From Selaginella tamariscina (taxonomy: Eukaryota > Streptophyta > Lycopodiopsida > Selaginellales > Selaginellaceae): a DNA stretch of 64,000 nucleotides. The notes beneath the pieces were generated by a model. That model did no database searches, had not been told where the DNA came from, and saw nothing but the letters and a program-made list of their open reading frames with translations. Position numbers and translations under genes: made by a program. Shown here piece after piece: positions 1 to 11,580 of the stretch. Position 1 is the first letter of the stretch, and each line of letters starts with the position of its first letter. Where the stretch lies: assembly GCA_003024785.1 (NCBI GenBank), contig PUQB01000027.1, forward strand, positions 316,036 to 380,035, written 5' to 3'.

Positions 1-558
1 ATATGTCGTTTATACAAATGAACACTACCGTGTATACGGTACATATATACCAAATCATATAATATTTAATTATATGATATATTATACTCGTTAAAACATG
101 TGTAAGGAATAAACAAAAGTCAATGCATACATGATACACACACATTATAGAGTACACAATACATACATATGCATATACAAGCATTTATATGAATTTTTAA
201 TACTTCCAAGCAGTTGGTCTTTTTTAGATAAATTAGATTAATATTTTAACATTTAATTTTTCAGAAACCGTATATATACGAAAATCAGTGCATATACACA
301 TTAAAACGAATGTGTGTATACAACTATGATATGCTCCCATATTCACTTTTCACTATTATATTTTGATAAATTTCTAATCCATTATACAATGTTCCATTAC
401 ACACACACGCACGTATGTAAAAATCAGCAAACGTACCTTCTCATAATTCCTGTGAAAGAAGACATGTAAATGAATTATTAATGTAATGAAATGTAATATA
501 CACACACATGTATTGTAATACACACACATATCACTTATTTTAATGTGCTTTTTACGTA
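1..558. other. AT-rich intergenic DNA, no gene seen
   Basis: AT-rich sequence with short CA/TA microsatellites (for example around 405-415 and 500-530). No coding pattern, RNA gene or repeat boundary was recognised. Confidence 0.5.
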
Positions 559-797
559 TATGAACTTTGTAACTAAAATGAGAATTTTTATAGTCTCATT
601 TTCTTAATAATTAGTAATTTTTATTATTTAATTAGCATTTTTTAATATAAAGAAATAAGTTTTAGAATAATATAGGTTTAAAAAAATATTTTTTAAAATA
701 TATGTTTAAAATATTAATAATTAATATGTAAGAATTAATTAATTCTTTTTTTTATATTCCCATTTTCATGTATCCTTCCCATTACTTACAAGTTGTT
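559..797. mobile_element. Miniature (MITE-like) derivative of the large TIR element
   Basis: The left edge reads TATGAACTTTGTAACTAAAA and the next bases include a TCATTTTCTTAATAATTAG stretch. This matches the left terminus of the 46180-57852 element (TATGCAAGTTGTAACTAAAA, then CCATTTCCTAATAATTAG). The right edge, TTCCCATTTTCATGTATC followed by CCCATTACTTACAAGTTG, matches that element's right terminus near 57805-57850. Only about 240 bp lie between the two ends, so it has the shape of an internally deleted non-autonomous derivative. The exact outer ends are uncertain because the terminal bases have diverged. Confidence 0.6.
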
Positions 798-1419
798 TTG
801 CCTTTTGTGCATTGCATAATATAATATATATATATATATATGAAATATCAGTTTTATCTAAAATAAAAAAAGAAATAAAAAATTAAAATGAAGAAAACAA
901 AAAAAGTAAATATATAGAAAAGTTTTAAATTAAACTAGACACAGTAATGGGGGACGTTGTAATGTGCTATGACATAAGTTCGATGAAGAATGTGATAACT
1001 TGATGAGCTCTAATGTCTTATAGTTCATATATTGTGTATTGCATATACTGAAGACCACGAGCCATGTTGCCATGAAATTATATAAAACTAGAGAGAGAGA
1101 AAAGCATAGTTTAAAAACATGAGAAAATTATAATTTAAAAGTTTATGAAATATAGTATATACTTTATCTCAAACTTATAACATATGTGGAGGTCTAGAGG
1201 GTCAGCAAATATAGCAGCAATATTGTATCTGCACAAAGTGACTTATTATTCCAAATTTCTTCACTTTAGTAATATATAACTTTAACATATTCACTAGGGC
1301 TTATATTAAATTGAATATGGTTGTTTGGTGTTTAGGTGGTTGTATTAAATTTCTTTTATATACTAAATTTATTATATAATCACCTTAAATGGTTGTCTTT
1401 CAATTTGTTTTATATTAGA
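798..1419. other. AT-rich intergenic DNA, no gene seen
   Basis: Contains a (TA)n run near 823-841 and poly-A stretches. No coding or RNA signal was recognised. Confidence 0.4.
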
Positions 1420-1605
1420 CCTCTCGTGGACTTCCTATGGTCCTCCTATGAACCTCTTATGATCTTCTAGATCTTTTAAAGAACTGCTTGTGAACCTCCT
1501 ACAGATCCATCTTGTGAACATCTTAGGCCTCCTACGGACCTCTTACAGCCCTCCTAAGAACCTCTTGAGGACTTCTGGGTGACCTCCCATAGACCCAACA
1601 AGCCG
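1420..1605. repeat. Degenerate short tandem repeat, CCTCCTATG-like
   Basis: About fifteen imperfect copies of an 11-12 bp unit resembling GACCTCCTATG follow one another. Variants include CCTCCTACAGA, CCTCTTACAGC and CCTCTTGAGGA. Its composition is markedly more C/T-rich than the surrounding DNA, and no reading frame persists through it. Confidence 0.55.
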
Positions 1606-1796
1606 ACAATGATAACCATTAAGTTTTAATGTAGTTTAAGACACCTCCCCCATAACATGTTGACTACTAGGGTTATAAGAAAGGCTCCAGGCCCAAATAA
1701 CATTGCTAGATTGTTGTTTATATAAATGGATGTTGAAGTCCAGAAACACTTATTAAAATGGTCTTAATTGAATTGATGAGTTTCTTGCAAGCAGAC

Positions 1797-2343
1797 TGTC
1801 ATAGTTTTTATTATGACTCGACTTTTTACTTTGGGGTTTAATTGTTCAAGTTGTGTAATAAACCCTAAATATAGTAGAAAATAGGCTTGTTTAGTGCACT
1901 TGATATCCGATGATGGTCCGGCAGGGTGTCATTATGTATTTGTAAAAAGCTTTAGGTGAAATTACAATTTACCTTTTAGAAAACTCTCTCTTAGTTTGAC
2001 ATTAGGTTTTCATAAAAAGTATAGCTTGTCAAAAAGGGTTAGGGACACCCCTAGGGTTGCCCTAACCCTAGGGCATGGGGTTAGGGCAACCCTCCATTTT
2101 GACAAGCTATACTTTTTACATAAATCAAATGTCAAATTAAGAAAGAGTTTTTTAGAAGGTAAGTTGTAGTTTTATTTAGAATTTTCTGTAAATACCTAAT
2201 GACACCCAGCCAAACCATTATCAGATGCTCAAGTGCACTAATCGACCATGTTTCCTACTACATTTAAGGTTCATCACACAACTGGGTAGGTAACAACAGT
2301 CAAACCCTAAAGTAAAGGGACGAGTCATAATAAAACTATAACA
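1797..2343. repeat. Palindromic LTR remnant: two LTR starts facing outward
   Basis: Position 1797 starts with TGTCATAGTTTTTATTATGA, the start of the LTR family seen at 19050 and 24645, and runs about 260 bp in plus orientation. From about 2075 the same LTR segment returns in reverse complement and ends at 2343. The arms share the LTR's 'tagtgcact..atggtccggc' and 'aagtatagcttgtcaaa' segments. A short centre rich in CCCTAGGGT words lies between them. The result is a roughly 550-bp near-palindrome made from one LTR end. Confidence 0.7.
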
Positions 2344-2695
2344 CACTCCCCGCTGTTAACGTCCTCGTTAACATTCAACTCCAAGACTAGACTACGTTAG
2401 AAAAAATTAACCAAAAACTAACGTTAATCACTCTATGCGGAATCAGTAAAACATTCACAAGTTTTATTATCCCTTTGCATTATGCAAAGCTAAGCACTTT
2501 AGAACCGTCATTTACTAAGTGATAACTCAGTTGTTGAAGGCACCACTTGTGACATGAAGTCACTTGAAGACCTTTTACATGTCTACAAAGTCTGTTACCC
2601 AATACATAATTTCTTTAAGTTAATTAGAATTTATATTAGAAGCCTTTAGTTAATGTTGTATGTTGGCCCTAAAAAAGAAATAATACTTTATTTCT
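2344..2695 (-). mobile_element. LTR-retrotransposon internal 3' region remnant
   Basis: Reverse-complement match to 24255-24644, the internal end of the intact element. It begins with the complement of the polypurine tract (CACTCCCCGC) directly beside the palindromic LTR. It then follows the internal sequence through the 'actctatgcgg' and 'gacatgaagtcacttg' landmarks. It is non-coding and diverged. Confidence 0.7.
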
Positions 2696-2753
2696 TAATC
2701 AGTTGCCTCAAACTCATTCACCAACTCCATTATTTCTTCAACAGTTCCACCTT

Positions 2754-3164
2754 GCATGAATCATCCCTAACCCTAAAGCAGAGTTTTAGGGTTTAAAAAA
2801 TTTGTTACAATCCCTCTTGTTATTGTCGTGGCAGCTAATGTGTATGTGACATGTTAAGCAGTGTGTGTTAACATGTTTTAAAATATAAAAATAATTAATT
2901 AATAAATATTAAACTAGAGAAATAAACATATATAGAAACATGTGTAAATAAAACGTGTAAAAATCATATGCATTAATCCATTTTAGATTATTAATATAAA
3001 TTAATAAATTAATAAATATTAAAACTAAGAGAAATAAACATAATAAAAACTTGCGTCTAAACAAAAATTATATGCATGGCTTCTTTCACTTTAATGTATA
3101 AGTGAAAAATCAAGTCTATTACCGTCCACGTCATCACATGCTAGGTGATGATGTGAAGGGATAT

Positions 3165-3198
<34 letters not shown>

Positions 3199-4400
3199 TT
3201 GTTTTGTTTGCATGTACGTATGTAACATTTCCTCTCCAAAAGAAAAATCCTGCATGACATTTTAGTAATAAATATAAAGTAAATAATCAATGAAAGGTGG
3301 CTTATTTATGTAACTTTGTCAAGAGTTGAGATTGTGAAATCCTATGAAAAATGTAATAACTGTAAGAATTAAAAATAGTAAAGCAAAACTTAATTTACTA
3401 TGTAAAATCCTTTAAAAATACAATATTCTCTTGGTTTACTATTAATGTTTTATATTAAAGTCCATATAGCATAAAAGGTGGCAAAGTCAAATATATAGCT
3501 CCTGTTAACCTAGCTGATGTGTCATACACTAAACAAATAATAATATTTCTGCATATTTCACACCTAATAATAAGAATATAAATAAAAAGTACTTTAAAGT
3601 TTATAATGAAATAAATATACTATATATGTATATAGTCAATGAACGATGTGTAGAAACTTGACATACATCATAAATAAAATTAACATCTATAAGATTTAAT
3701 GAAGTAATAAAAATTCTCTCTTATATGTTTCACATGAAGGACACCACATCTTCAATATGGTCAACATTATACATAGGTGCATATACGAACGTATTTCAAT
3801 TGATAAAGAACTATTGCTTATTAATATTTTTGTTGTTCAAACACATGCATACAAAGCAACCTATAACAAAAACAATATTGAATGTAGGTTTAATGCCCCT
3901 TGGCTAACTATGAAAGCAACTTGCATTCTAACTCCTTTCACCTAGAAGAAACATGGTATGCAAACATGGGTACGGCTACTACAAGAGCTTCAAGCAAGAG
4001 CTATCGCAAGTATTCTTATTATTAGGTGTGAAATATGCAGAAATATTATTATTTGTTTAGTGTATGACACATCAGCTAGGTTAATAGGAGCTTATTTGAC
4101 TTTGCCACCTTTTATGCTATATGGACTTTAATATAAAAACATTAATAGTAAACCAAGAGAATATTGTATTTTTAAAGGATTTTTACATAAAAGATTTATA
4201 GTAAATTAAGTTTTGTTTTACTATTTTTAATTTTACAAAAGGACTGTTATTACATTTTAGATTACATAATCTCAACTCTTGAAACAAGTTACATAATAAG
4301 CCACCTTTCATTGATTATTTACTTTATATTTATTACTAAATGTCATGCAGGATTTTTCTTTTGGAGAGGAAATGTTACATACGTACATGCAAACAAAACA

Positions 4401-4433
<33 letters not shown>

Positions 4434-4877
4434 CCTCCACATCATCACCTGGCACGTGATGACGTGGACGGCAACAGACTTGATTTTTCACTTATACATT
4501 AAAGTGAAAGAAGCCATGCATATAATTTTTGTTTAGACACAAGTTTTTATATATGTTTATTTCTCTTAGTTTTTAATATTTATTAATTTATTAATTTTAT
4601 ATTAATAATCTAAAATGGATTAATGCATATGATTTATACAGTTTTATTTACACATGTTTCTATATATGTTTATTTCTCTAGTTTAATATTTATTAATTAA
4701 TTATTTTTATATTTTTAAACATGTTAACAACACTGCTTAACATGTCACATACACACATACCTGCCACGTCGTTTAAAATGACAATGACAGGAAGGGATTG
4801 TTCTTTTATTTATGCATATAGTGTAACAAATTTTTTAAACCCTAAAACTCTGCTTTAGGGTTAGGGATGATTCATGC
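2754..4877. mobile_element. Foldback element with ~830-bp inverted arms
   Basis: The left arm (2754 to about 3580) starts GCATGAATCATCCCTAACCC. The right arm (about 4016-4877) ends with its reverse complement, GGGTTAGGGATGATTCATGC. Many landmarks pair across the arms: the CCGTCCACGTCATCAC block, the (TA)n run, 'ggtggcttatt', 'aagagttgag' and 'cacatcagctagg'. The roughly 435-bp loop between them has only short unconvincing reading frames. Long inverted arms with a small non-coding centre fit a foldback-type non-autonomous DNA element. No target duplication was identified. Confidence 0.75.
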
Positions 4878-5334
4878 GAGGAAGCTTAGGAATGGCGTGC
4901 ATTGCATTTGGAAATGTCGAATTTCTTATGTCGCAGAACAACACGTTTTGTAAGCTTATGCCCATTTATATTATAATTGTTTATTGTTTGTTTTAAATAT
5001 ATTATATCTTCATACGTATGTATACGTTATGAATAATCTCTTTCTGTATTTTCTTTACTTACATACATACATGCACACCTCTATATATCAGTATTTACAC
5101 TATTAAAACGCCCTTATATCTATATTGTCTATATTTATGTGCGTGTGTATACACACACAAAATGAGGACGCATTTATATATATATATATATATATATATG
5201 AAGTCTCTATAGAAGTAATCATTTGTATACCTTTGTATATAATTGTGTATTCATGTGTGTGTTTCTATTTACATACCATTATATAGTGTATGCTTAATAT
5301 TTAACTTATATATATATATATATAATATATAGGC
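4878..5334. other. Intergenic DNA with TA microsatellites
   Basis: Two (TA)n runs (about 5175-5200 and 5308-5325) and a CA/TG-rich stretch. No gene was seen before the PPR remnant begins at about 5335. Confidence 0.4.
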
Positions 5335-7562
5335 AAGAGAAGGTGGATAAGCACGCATTAATGGCGGCACTAAAGGCATGTGGCAAATCGAGGGATATAG
5401 AGGGGGTACAAAGCTACATTTAGCTGCAGAGGAAACCGGCCAAATTACCAACATCTACGTGGCAACAGCAACACTCGACATGTATGCAAATGCGGTAACA
5501 TGTACGAAGCACGTAAACTGTTCAACAACATGGCTTACCACGACACACCTTGCTGGAACACATTAATACTTGGATACGTGGATAATGGGGAAAACGAGCT
5601 TGCCTTGGAGCTCTTCTGGAATATGCAATCCAGGTACATTGGTCTCTCTCTTCTCTCTCTCTCTATATACACACACACATACATTTGTGTGTATATATAC
5701 ACATATGTATATGTACATGATACTTAGGTTCCATTCTTTGTGAAAGAGTCTCACCAAACCCTCGGAGCTTCCTTGCTGCACTCATGGCCTGTGTAAACTT
5801 AGCCATTAAGGAAACTGGAGAGGCGTATAAAGGCAAGACTATAAAACAGAGGAGGACAAAGCCATGTCTATACACCAAAGAGCCCTTGGCTCTGGTTGCT
5901 TATGTGACTTATTCGTGGCTACACTGGTGGATGTTTATGCGAAATGTGGTGACTTGACGAGTGCTTTACGTGTGTTTAATCAGATTACCAGCCCCAACGT
6001 GGTATCCTGGACTGTTGCGATGTTGGGATGTGTGGAGAATGCGGAAAACTCTCTGGCTATGGAGCTGTTTGAGAGAATGGACTGCCCTCTGGATGCCCGT
6101 GCATTCGTAGCGGCTCTTTCTGCATGTGTCGGTCTTGCCGAGGCAGAAAGCGCTGCTCACTATGATGGCATGTTTCTCAAGTGGACACTCTGAAGAAAGG
6201 AATGGCAATCCACAGTGCGCACAAACTTGTTTAGTGAGTGATCACATAGGGAAAGAGCATGGGAAGAATGTTTAATGTGTTCGTTGCAAGCAGACTTGTG
6301 GACATGTATGCAAAATGCGGGAGTATGCACGATGCAAGGTCAGTGTTCGATAGGATGCCATACCATGACTTGGTTCTCTGGACAGCACTGATACTGGGAT
6401 ACGCAGAGAATAAGGAGTACACCCTTGCTGCTGGAGCTTTTCTCCTGTGTTCGACTGGCAGGTTTCCCAACAGACTCTCAAGCTTATGTCGGGGCACTTG
6501 TGGCTTGCAACGGGGTTGCCGCCCTGGTTTCTGGCATGGGAATAACACAAGACGTACTGCGGTTGGGGTTCGAGACCGACCCGGTAGTGATGACTGCTTG
6601 GTAGACTTTATGGAAAATGTGGGAGCACAGCTTGTGCACAACACCTGTTTGACTCATCCCATGCAGCTCCCAAGAACTCGGTCTCATGGAACTCACTGAT
6701 ATCAGGATACAGTCACCAAGGAGAGACACAAGTGGTTTTTTGATCTCTTCAAAAGGATGGTTTGTGAGGGTGTGTGTGTGACAAATGTGTGTGATTACTG
6801 GCGTGTAGTCATGCAGGACGGTGGATAGAGGGGAGAGCTTGTTTTGGTGCGATGAGGGAGTACGGGGTCGAGCCGGACCTCCAACACTATGTCTGTATGG
6901 TGGACTTGTTTGGACGGTCGAATAAGGTCGAGATGGCATGGAAGACCTTACAAAGCATGCTTTCGAGGCCGATGCTATAGCGTGGACTACCTGCTGAGCT
7001 CCTCAGGAAGTGGAGGAATGTAGAGATAGGGAGGGTTGCATTCGAGAACTTGCTGAGATTCGACGAGAAGCAAGGGGCGTACTATGTACTGATGGCGAAT
7101 CTGTATGGGAGTGTGGGAATGTGGGAGGATCGAGCAAAGGTTCTGAGGATGAGAAAGGCGAGTCGTGCGTGGAAACAGACGGGTCAGAGCTGGTGGAGTG
7201 ACGACGAGGGTTTGTACACAGGTTCGTCGCGAGGGACTCTGTGCATCCTCAGATAGTGGAGATAAATGCAAAAGCTGCAGAGTCTGTTGGTAGACATGAA
7301 ACAACACGGGTACGTTGTGTCGGATGATAAGAGGAGGAGGTGTGTGGGCATAGTGAGAGGTTGGCTATAGGTTGTGCACTTATAAATACGCAGGCTGGGA
7401 CTAGAGTGAGGATTGGTGAAGAGACTTGAGAAGTGTGTGACGACTGTCATGTTGCTACTGCAGTTATTTATCGGGGATCGAGAAGAGAGAGATTGTTTGC
7501 AGAGATGCAGTCGGTTTCATGTTTTTAAGGATGGTAAGTGTTCGTGTAACGATTTTTGGTAG
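5335..7562 (+). pseudogene. PPR-DYW organelle RNA-editing factor, pseudogene
   Basis: PLS-type pentatricopeptide repeat protein, a family that edits C to U in plastid or mitochondrial transcripts. Successive PPR units are visible in alternating frames. They include LDMYANA around 5480, LVDVYAKCGDL around 5925, LVDMYAKCGSMHDARSVF around 6295 and a decayed unit with SWNSLISGY around 6685. An E-type region follows around 7060 (YYVLMANLYGSVGMWEDRA). The C-terminal deaminase survives as HSERLAIG (HxE, 7349), VCDDCH (CxxC, 7433) and the terminal FKDGKCSCNDFW plus stop at 7562, where DYW has become DFW. Frameshifts (for example near 5850, 6190 and 7500) and stops (6191, 7427) break the frame. A GT...AG microsatellite block (5634-5727) interrupts an early repeat without preserving phase. 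The gene is probably 5'-truncated. Confidence 0.85.
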
Positions 7563-8425
7563 AAGTTTAACCTCTTGGGGATGGAGAGCAGTGTATGTAG
7601 GTACGTACACACATATGCACACACTCATGGTCTTTATATGATGATAACTTGGTTGTGTTGCAGTATCAAAAGCCTTGATCATGTTGGGATTTAACCATTA
7701 TCTGGAAGGACTATTCCATTGCACATCCTGTTAACTACAAGGTAGCACATCTTTCATTTCTAAACTCTCCGTGAAGTGGGATGGGAGTAAAACGTCTCTC
7801 TCTCTCTCTCTCCCCCTCCGTGTGTGTGTGTGTTAAATATATAATTTTCTTTTTCCAGGAAGAAGTTAACGAAGATAGGCAACAAAATGAACCGTGACCT
7901 GGGGAACACGTACGTCGTGTGTGTGTGTGTGTGTGTTATAGAGAACTTAGAAATGGTGGTTATAGGTATAGATAACGTGTTTGCAAGTGTAAATTCCTAA
8001 ACAAGTTTATGTAAAAACTTATATGTATAAGGTAAGTTTTTTAAATTATATATAGGTTTTCTGTACCATCTTATATTATAATATTCATTATTAAGTTTAA
8101 AGGTATAGTACCTGTATATAAAGAATTTCATTGTTAATATTATTAAGTTCATAAAATTAAGTATCTTTATATTGTCTTTAATAATGGAATTTGGTATATG
8201 TGAAAACGAAAAGAAGTGTTTTCGGGTTAAGTTTTACATATCCATATAATATACTTAGCATACGGTTTTTATTTTGATGTATAAGTTTATTTCTCTACAG
8301 TTTACATATATTAAATATTAATAAATATATTTTAATATCACGTAATCAACCCTAACCTTAAACAGAGTTTCTAAGGACATGAGCATCCCTAACCCTAAAC
8401 AGAGTTATAGGGTTCAGGCGGTAAA
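7563..8425. other. Intergenic DNA with TC/TG microsatellites
   Basis: (TC)n then (TG)n near 7797-7832 and (TG)n near 7915-7937. Two short 'ccctaacc(c/t)taaacagagtt' words at 8347-8415 resemble the ends of the foldback element at 2754-4877. No gene was seen. Confidence 0.4.
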
Positions 8426-9340
8426 AACATATATATTAAGAGTTAATAATATAATTAATAATTCTTATGTCTTAAGTACGTGCCTTGTCAAAATTCTATA
8501 TAATATTTTTTAATAAATAGTAATTTTATGGGGTTTTAACATGTTAAAAACAAATCATGTTATAAACATTGTTAAGGAAACGTGTTCTGACTCATTCTAT
8601 TAATACACTATTACACATTTTACTCATTCTCTGCCGGAAAAATGTCTGATAATTTTGTATGTTTAGTCAAGCGACACATATACATGTACATATTATCCAA
8701 TGGTAAAAACTTATATTTAAGAGTTAATATATTAAATAATATAATTAATAATTTTTATGTCTTAAGTACGTGCCTTTGTATTTTATTAAAGATTCTAATA
8801 TTATTTTTTTAATGAATTGTAATTTTATGAGTTTTTAACATGTTAAACAAAAATTATGTCATTCTATTACGTGTACATGTATATATATACATGTCATCTG
8901 TGTATACTTATTAAGTCAAGTGTTGTACCTACAGAGTTTTAAGGTTAAGGTGAAATCAAATCAAATATAATTAATAATTTTTATACGTAGTAAAGATTCT
9001 AAATATTGTTTTTTTAATAAATAGTAATTTGATGGGGTTTAAAATGTTAAAAAAAATTATTTTAAACATCGTTAAGAAAACGTATTATGACCCATTCTAT
9101 TATACCCTATTCTTACGTGTACATATATTATATGTCTTAAGTACGTGCCTTTGTACTTCATGAAAGATTCTAAACATATATATTTTTAATAAATAGTAAT
9201 TTTTTAACATGTTAAAAATAAATATTATATTATAAGTATTGTTAAGAAAAACGTCTTATGACCCGTTCTGTTCTTACGTGTACACACACACACACACACA
9301 CAACTCATTGTCTGCCGAAAGAATGTCTTACTTGACATCT
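8426..9340. repeat. Four diverged tandem units of ~200-280 bp
   Basis: Units begin near 8426, 8701, 8950 and 9130. They share the ordered words 'aattaataattttatgt', 'cttaagtacgtgcct', 'aataaatagtaattt', 'ttaacatgttaaa', 'gttaagaaaacgt' and 'cttacgtgtaca'. The first and last units end with a 'ctcattntctgccg' motif. They are non-coding. Confidence 0.6.
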
Positions 9341-9969
9341 ATACAATGAATAATTATTAAAATAAAATATTGATGAAAGTTACATGTTACCTAAAGAATT
9401 GACAATTTTACTCCTCATATCAATAATTTTATTTTTCTACGTATTTGAATTTAAATTTTTAAATACTATTGCTGAGATACTTAATTTATATAATTTAATA
9501 CTATCTAAAGTTTTTACAGAGTTGTTTTTCTTTCTGATACTATTGTAGTTTTCTGAGATACTTAATTATATATAATTTAAAGTTGACAAAGTTGTCGTTC
9601 TACAACGTGTAAATCTTATCAAAATATAAAATCTTATATTACTTTTTTATTTTCTGCATATAAATACATTCAATAACGTATTATAGAGTATAATAATAAT
9701 AAATTCTATACATTAATTTTGTATAAAAAGTCTTTACGGCAAAGTACACGTTTTTGAAATTTATAGCTCCTACTAGTTAGTATAGTGTCCCACTTTCTAA
9801 ACTATAATAATTATAATTAAATAATAATAATCTCAACTGGATCACTACAACAATATTATTTTACATCTACTAGATAATACTAGGTTATAATATATACATA
9901 ATCAATGAATGACCCCACACTGTAGAAGTCTATTGATATATAAAAATTAATATTAATATATATTTCCCA
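9341..9969. other. AT-rich DNA upstream of the Cys-rich peptide pseudogene
   Basis: Very AT-rich. The last ~100 bp resemble the upstream region of the intact paralogue at 14830-14935, suggesting the duplication included the promoter. Confidence 0.4.
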
Positions 9970-9970
9970 C

Positions 9971-9978
9971 TATAAAAA
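9971..9978 (+). promoter_or_regulatory. TATA box of the Cys-rich peptide pseudogene
   Basis: TATAAAAA lies 44 bp before the ATG, in a 'ttcccactataaaaa' context that matches the intact paralogue (14930-14946). The position fits a plant core promoter with a short leader. Confidence 0.5.
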
Positions 9979-10021
9979 CCAAGCAAAAGAACACATTGTA
10001 TAATACAATTAGCATATAATT

Positions 10022-10490
10022 ATGGCTAATACAAAGTTTTTATTGCTTTCTTCATTGTTCTCCTCTTTGTTGTGTTCAAGTTGGAACGGTTTCACAAGCC
10101 ATGGCCCAGAAGTGTACTAAGAATATATTATTGGAAGGGAATAGTGTGTGTATTGCAACAAATATGGTTATTACTGGAGTGGAAAAAATTGTGCTCCACG
10201 TTGTAACAAGGGTCGCTGGGATGGAAAGAAATGCCAAAATTAAAGTAAGTGTATACACACACGTGTGTACGTGCGTGTGGTTTACTCTCTTGTAAACATA
10301 TACATATACATACATACATATTCTCAAACTGCAGTAAATAGAAAGATTTGTAGTTATACATATTTATTATATCAAATTAAGATTAATTTTGTTTTTATTT
10401 TTATAGGAAGGGATCTTCTATATGAAATAACTCAGCAGGTTAACAGTTTGAAGCTCTTGAATAATAATATCAGACTCCTCGTCTGTTAGT
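10022..10490 (+). pseudogene. Broken paralogue of the secreted Cys-rich peptide
   Basis: The same gene plan as the intact copy at 15002. ATG at 10022 starts a hydrophobic leader. A VQVGTVSQAMAQKC segment follows (the intact copy has VQIGTVTQAVSQKC). The repeat core then reads CNKYGYYWSGKNC and ends with a Cys-Gln-Asn tail at a TAA (10241-10243). These segments lie in different frames, so at least two small indels separate them: one in the leader, and one between the first repeat and CNKYG near 10147. An intron follows the stop (GTAAGT at 10245, TATAG at 10405-10406), as in the intact gene. Upstream and 3' sequences also match the paralogue, so this is a segmental duplicate that has decayed. 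Confidence 0.75.
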
Positions 10491-10499
10491 GTATATAAA

Positions 10500-11535
10500 A
10501 GTTGTTTCTATAAATAGTTTGGATTTATAATTGAAGTGTAACACATATAGAGTTAAATTCCTAGTTTTAGTATAAGAGTTTTTATATTTACTTAATTTTT
10601 TAAAATGAAATCTTAATCTTGTGTTGTAATTTTTATCTTTCATGTCTCAAAAACATAATAAAAAGTAATCACTAATTAAACTTTATAATATTATTAACAT
10701 TATTAAAGATTAAACTCTCCCATACATCTTACTTTCTTTACAGTATATAGAATAAAAGTCTTCCTTTAATGTATATTATATATCATTAATAATTATTAAA
10801 TTTTTTTTATTTATATTTTTAATATTTAATTACAACAATGTTTTTAACACACTTTCTATACACATGGTGTGTGTTAGTAATAAATTGTGTGTGCGTGGTG
10901 TGTGTGTGGCACATATAATTATTTAATTTGAGAAAGATATCTCTACATCAGTGCTTTAATTTAAGATATATTTTTTGCATCTTGAATGTAATTGACTATA
11001 TAATTTAAGCTTAAGTCTCTATAAATCAGTCAGTATCATTTAACATAATCATGTTCAATTAGCTTTACTAATCTTTAAAAGTGCATTTAAAATGCAGATT
11101 TTGCACTCGAAAATAGGCCCTGCTCTACATCTTGTTAAAATCTGGCTTTAAAAACATATTTAATTTATAAAATGTTATACACGTCTAAATAGCGGTCAAA
11201 AGGTAGCATGTCTATACTTTGTAATGTGAAGTGTTTGTGACACACAACACTAGTAAATATATTTTATATTTGTATAGTGCGATTATTGATTATTTACAAC
11301 GTATATAATATAATTCTTAAAAGTAAAAATAGAATATTCTATTTAATCAAATAACAGGTCAAATATCTTGTTTTTGCATTCATTCAAAGTGTGTAAATGT
11401 AAGGATACGATTTAAGATAATAAACATTAAAAATATTCTTCTTTTGTTTTCGTTCATTGCATGAATTAATACAGATGTTAAAGAGTTAATAATAATATAA
11501 TATGTTGGATTCGATATATATATATATATATAATA

Positions 11536-11580
<45 letters not shown>

